Of a DNA stretch of 5,803 nt, positions 5,762 to 5,803 are shown one piece after another. The number at the start of each line of letters is the position of its first letter. The first letter of the stretch is position 1. The translations under genes were made by a program, and so were the position numbers. The notes under the pieces were generated by a model. That model saw nothing but the letters and a program-made list of their open reading frames with translations. It searched no databases and was not told the origin of the DNA. This DNA comes from Deinococcus sp. (GTDB lineage Bacteria > Deinococcota > Deinococci > JACQHA01), in contig JACQHA010000377.1 in the NCBI GenBank assembly GCA_016199255.1, positions 1 through 5,803 on the forward strand, in the 5' to 3' direction.

Positions 5762-5803
5762 CATGTTCAAACCAGTCCGGCTAGGTGATCCCGCTACGCC
5801 ACA

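Overview
This is a GC-rich bacterial window (about 60% G+C by eye) with compact genes and strong AGGAGG-type ribosome binding sites. The lineage cannot be fixed from the sequence. The gene mix (secreted HtrA-type protease, classical SDR, cytoplasmic GH172 and GH35/42 glycosidases) would fit a saccharolytic Bacillota such as the Limnochordia, or a Chloroflexota, but this is a weak inference. There is no sign of phage, transposon, CRISPR array, tRNA or rRNA.

Layout. Positions 1-716 (minus strand) hold the N-terminal part of a DegP/HtrA-family serine protease. It is cut by the window edge exactly at its catalytic serine. A divergent intergenic region (717-1037) follows, with two perfect 8-bp inverted repeats and a run of eight G. 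At 1038-1610 (plus) is a small secreted protein of unknown function, probably beta-rich, followed by a GC-rich hairpin that may be its terminator. At 1867-2649 (plus) is a complete classical short-chain dehydrogenase/reductase (SDR). The right half is a minus-strand operon: a GH172 (DUF2961) glycosidase at 4684-5748 is read first and is translationally coupled through a TAATG stop/start overlap to a 693-residue beta-galactosidase-like enzyme at 2603-4684. The last codons of that enzyme run antisense into the 3' end of the SDR gene, a 47-bp tail-to-tail overlap.

How the genes may work together. Neither glycosidase has a signal peptide, so both probably act in the cytoplasm on imported oligosaccharides. 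GH172 enzymes act on alpha-furanosides (D-fructofuranose or D-arabinofuranose in characterised members), and the GH35/42-type enzyme would be expected to remove beta-galactosyl residues. The one-base coupling suggests that the two are made together to dismantle one glycan. The SDR could oxidise or reduce a released sugar or sugar acid, but it is on the opposite strand and the link is only positional. The protease and the small secreted protein form a separate, envelope-related left half.

The most interesting points are the coupled GH172/beta-galactosidase pair, the GH35/GH42 hybrid motif set of the second enzyme, the convergent coding overlap with the SDR, and the hairpins and G-tract between the protease and the secreted protein. 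I found no clearly unprecedented system.
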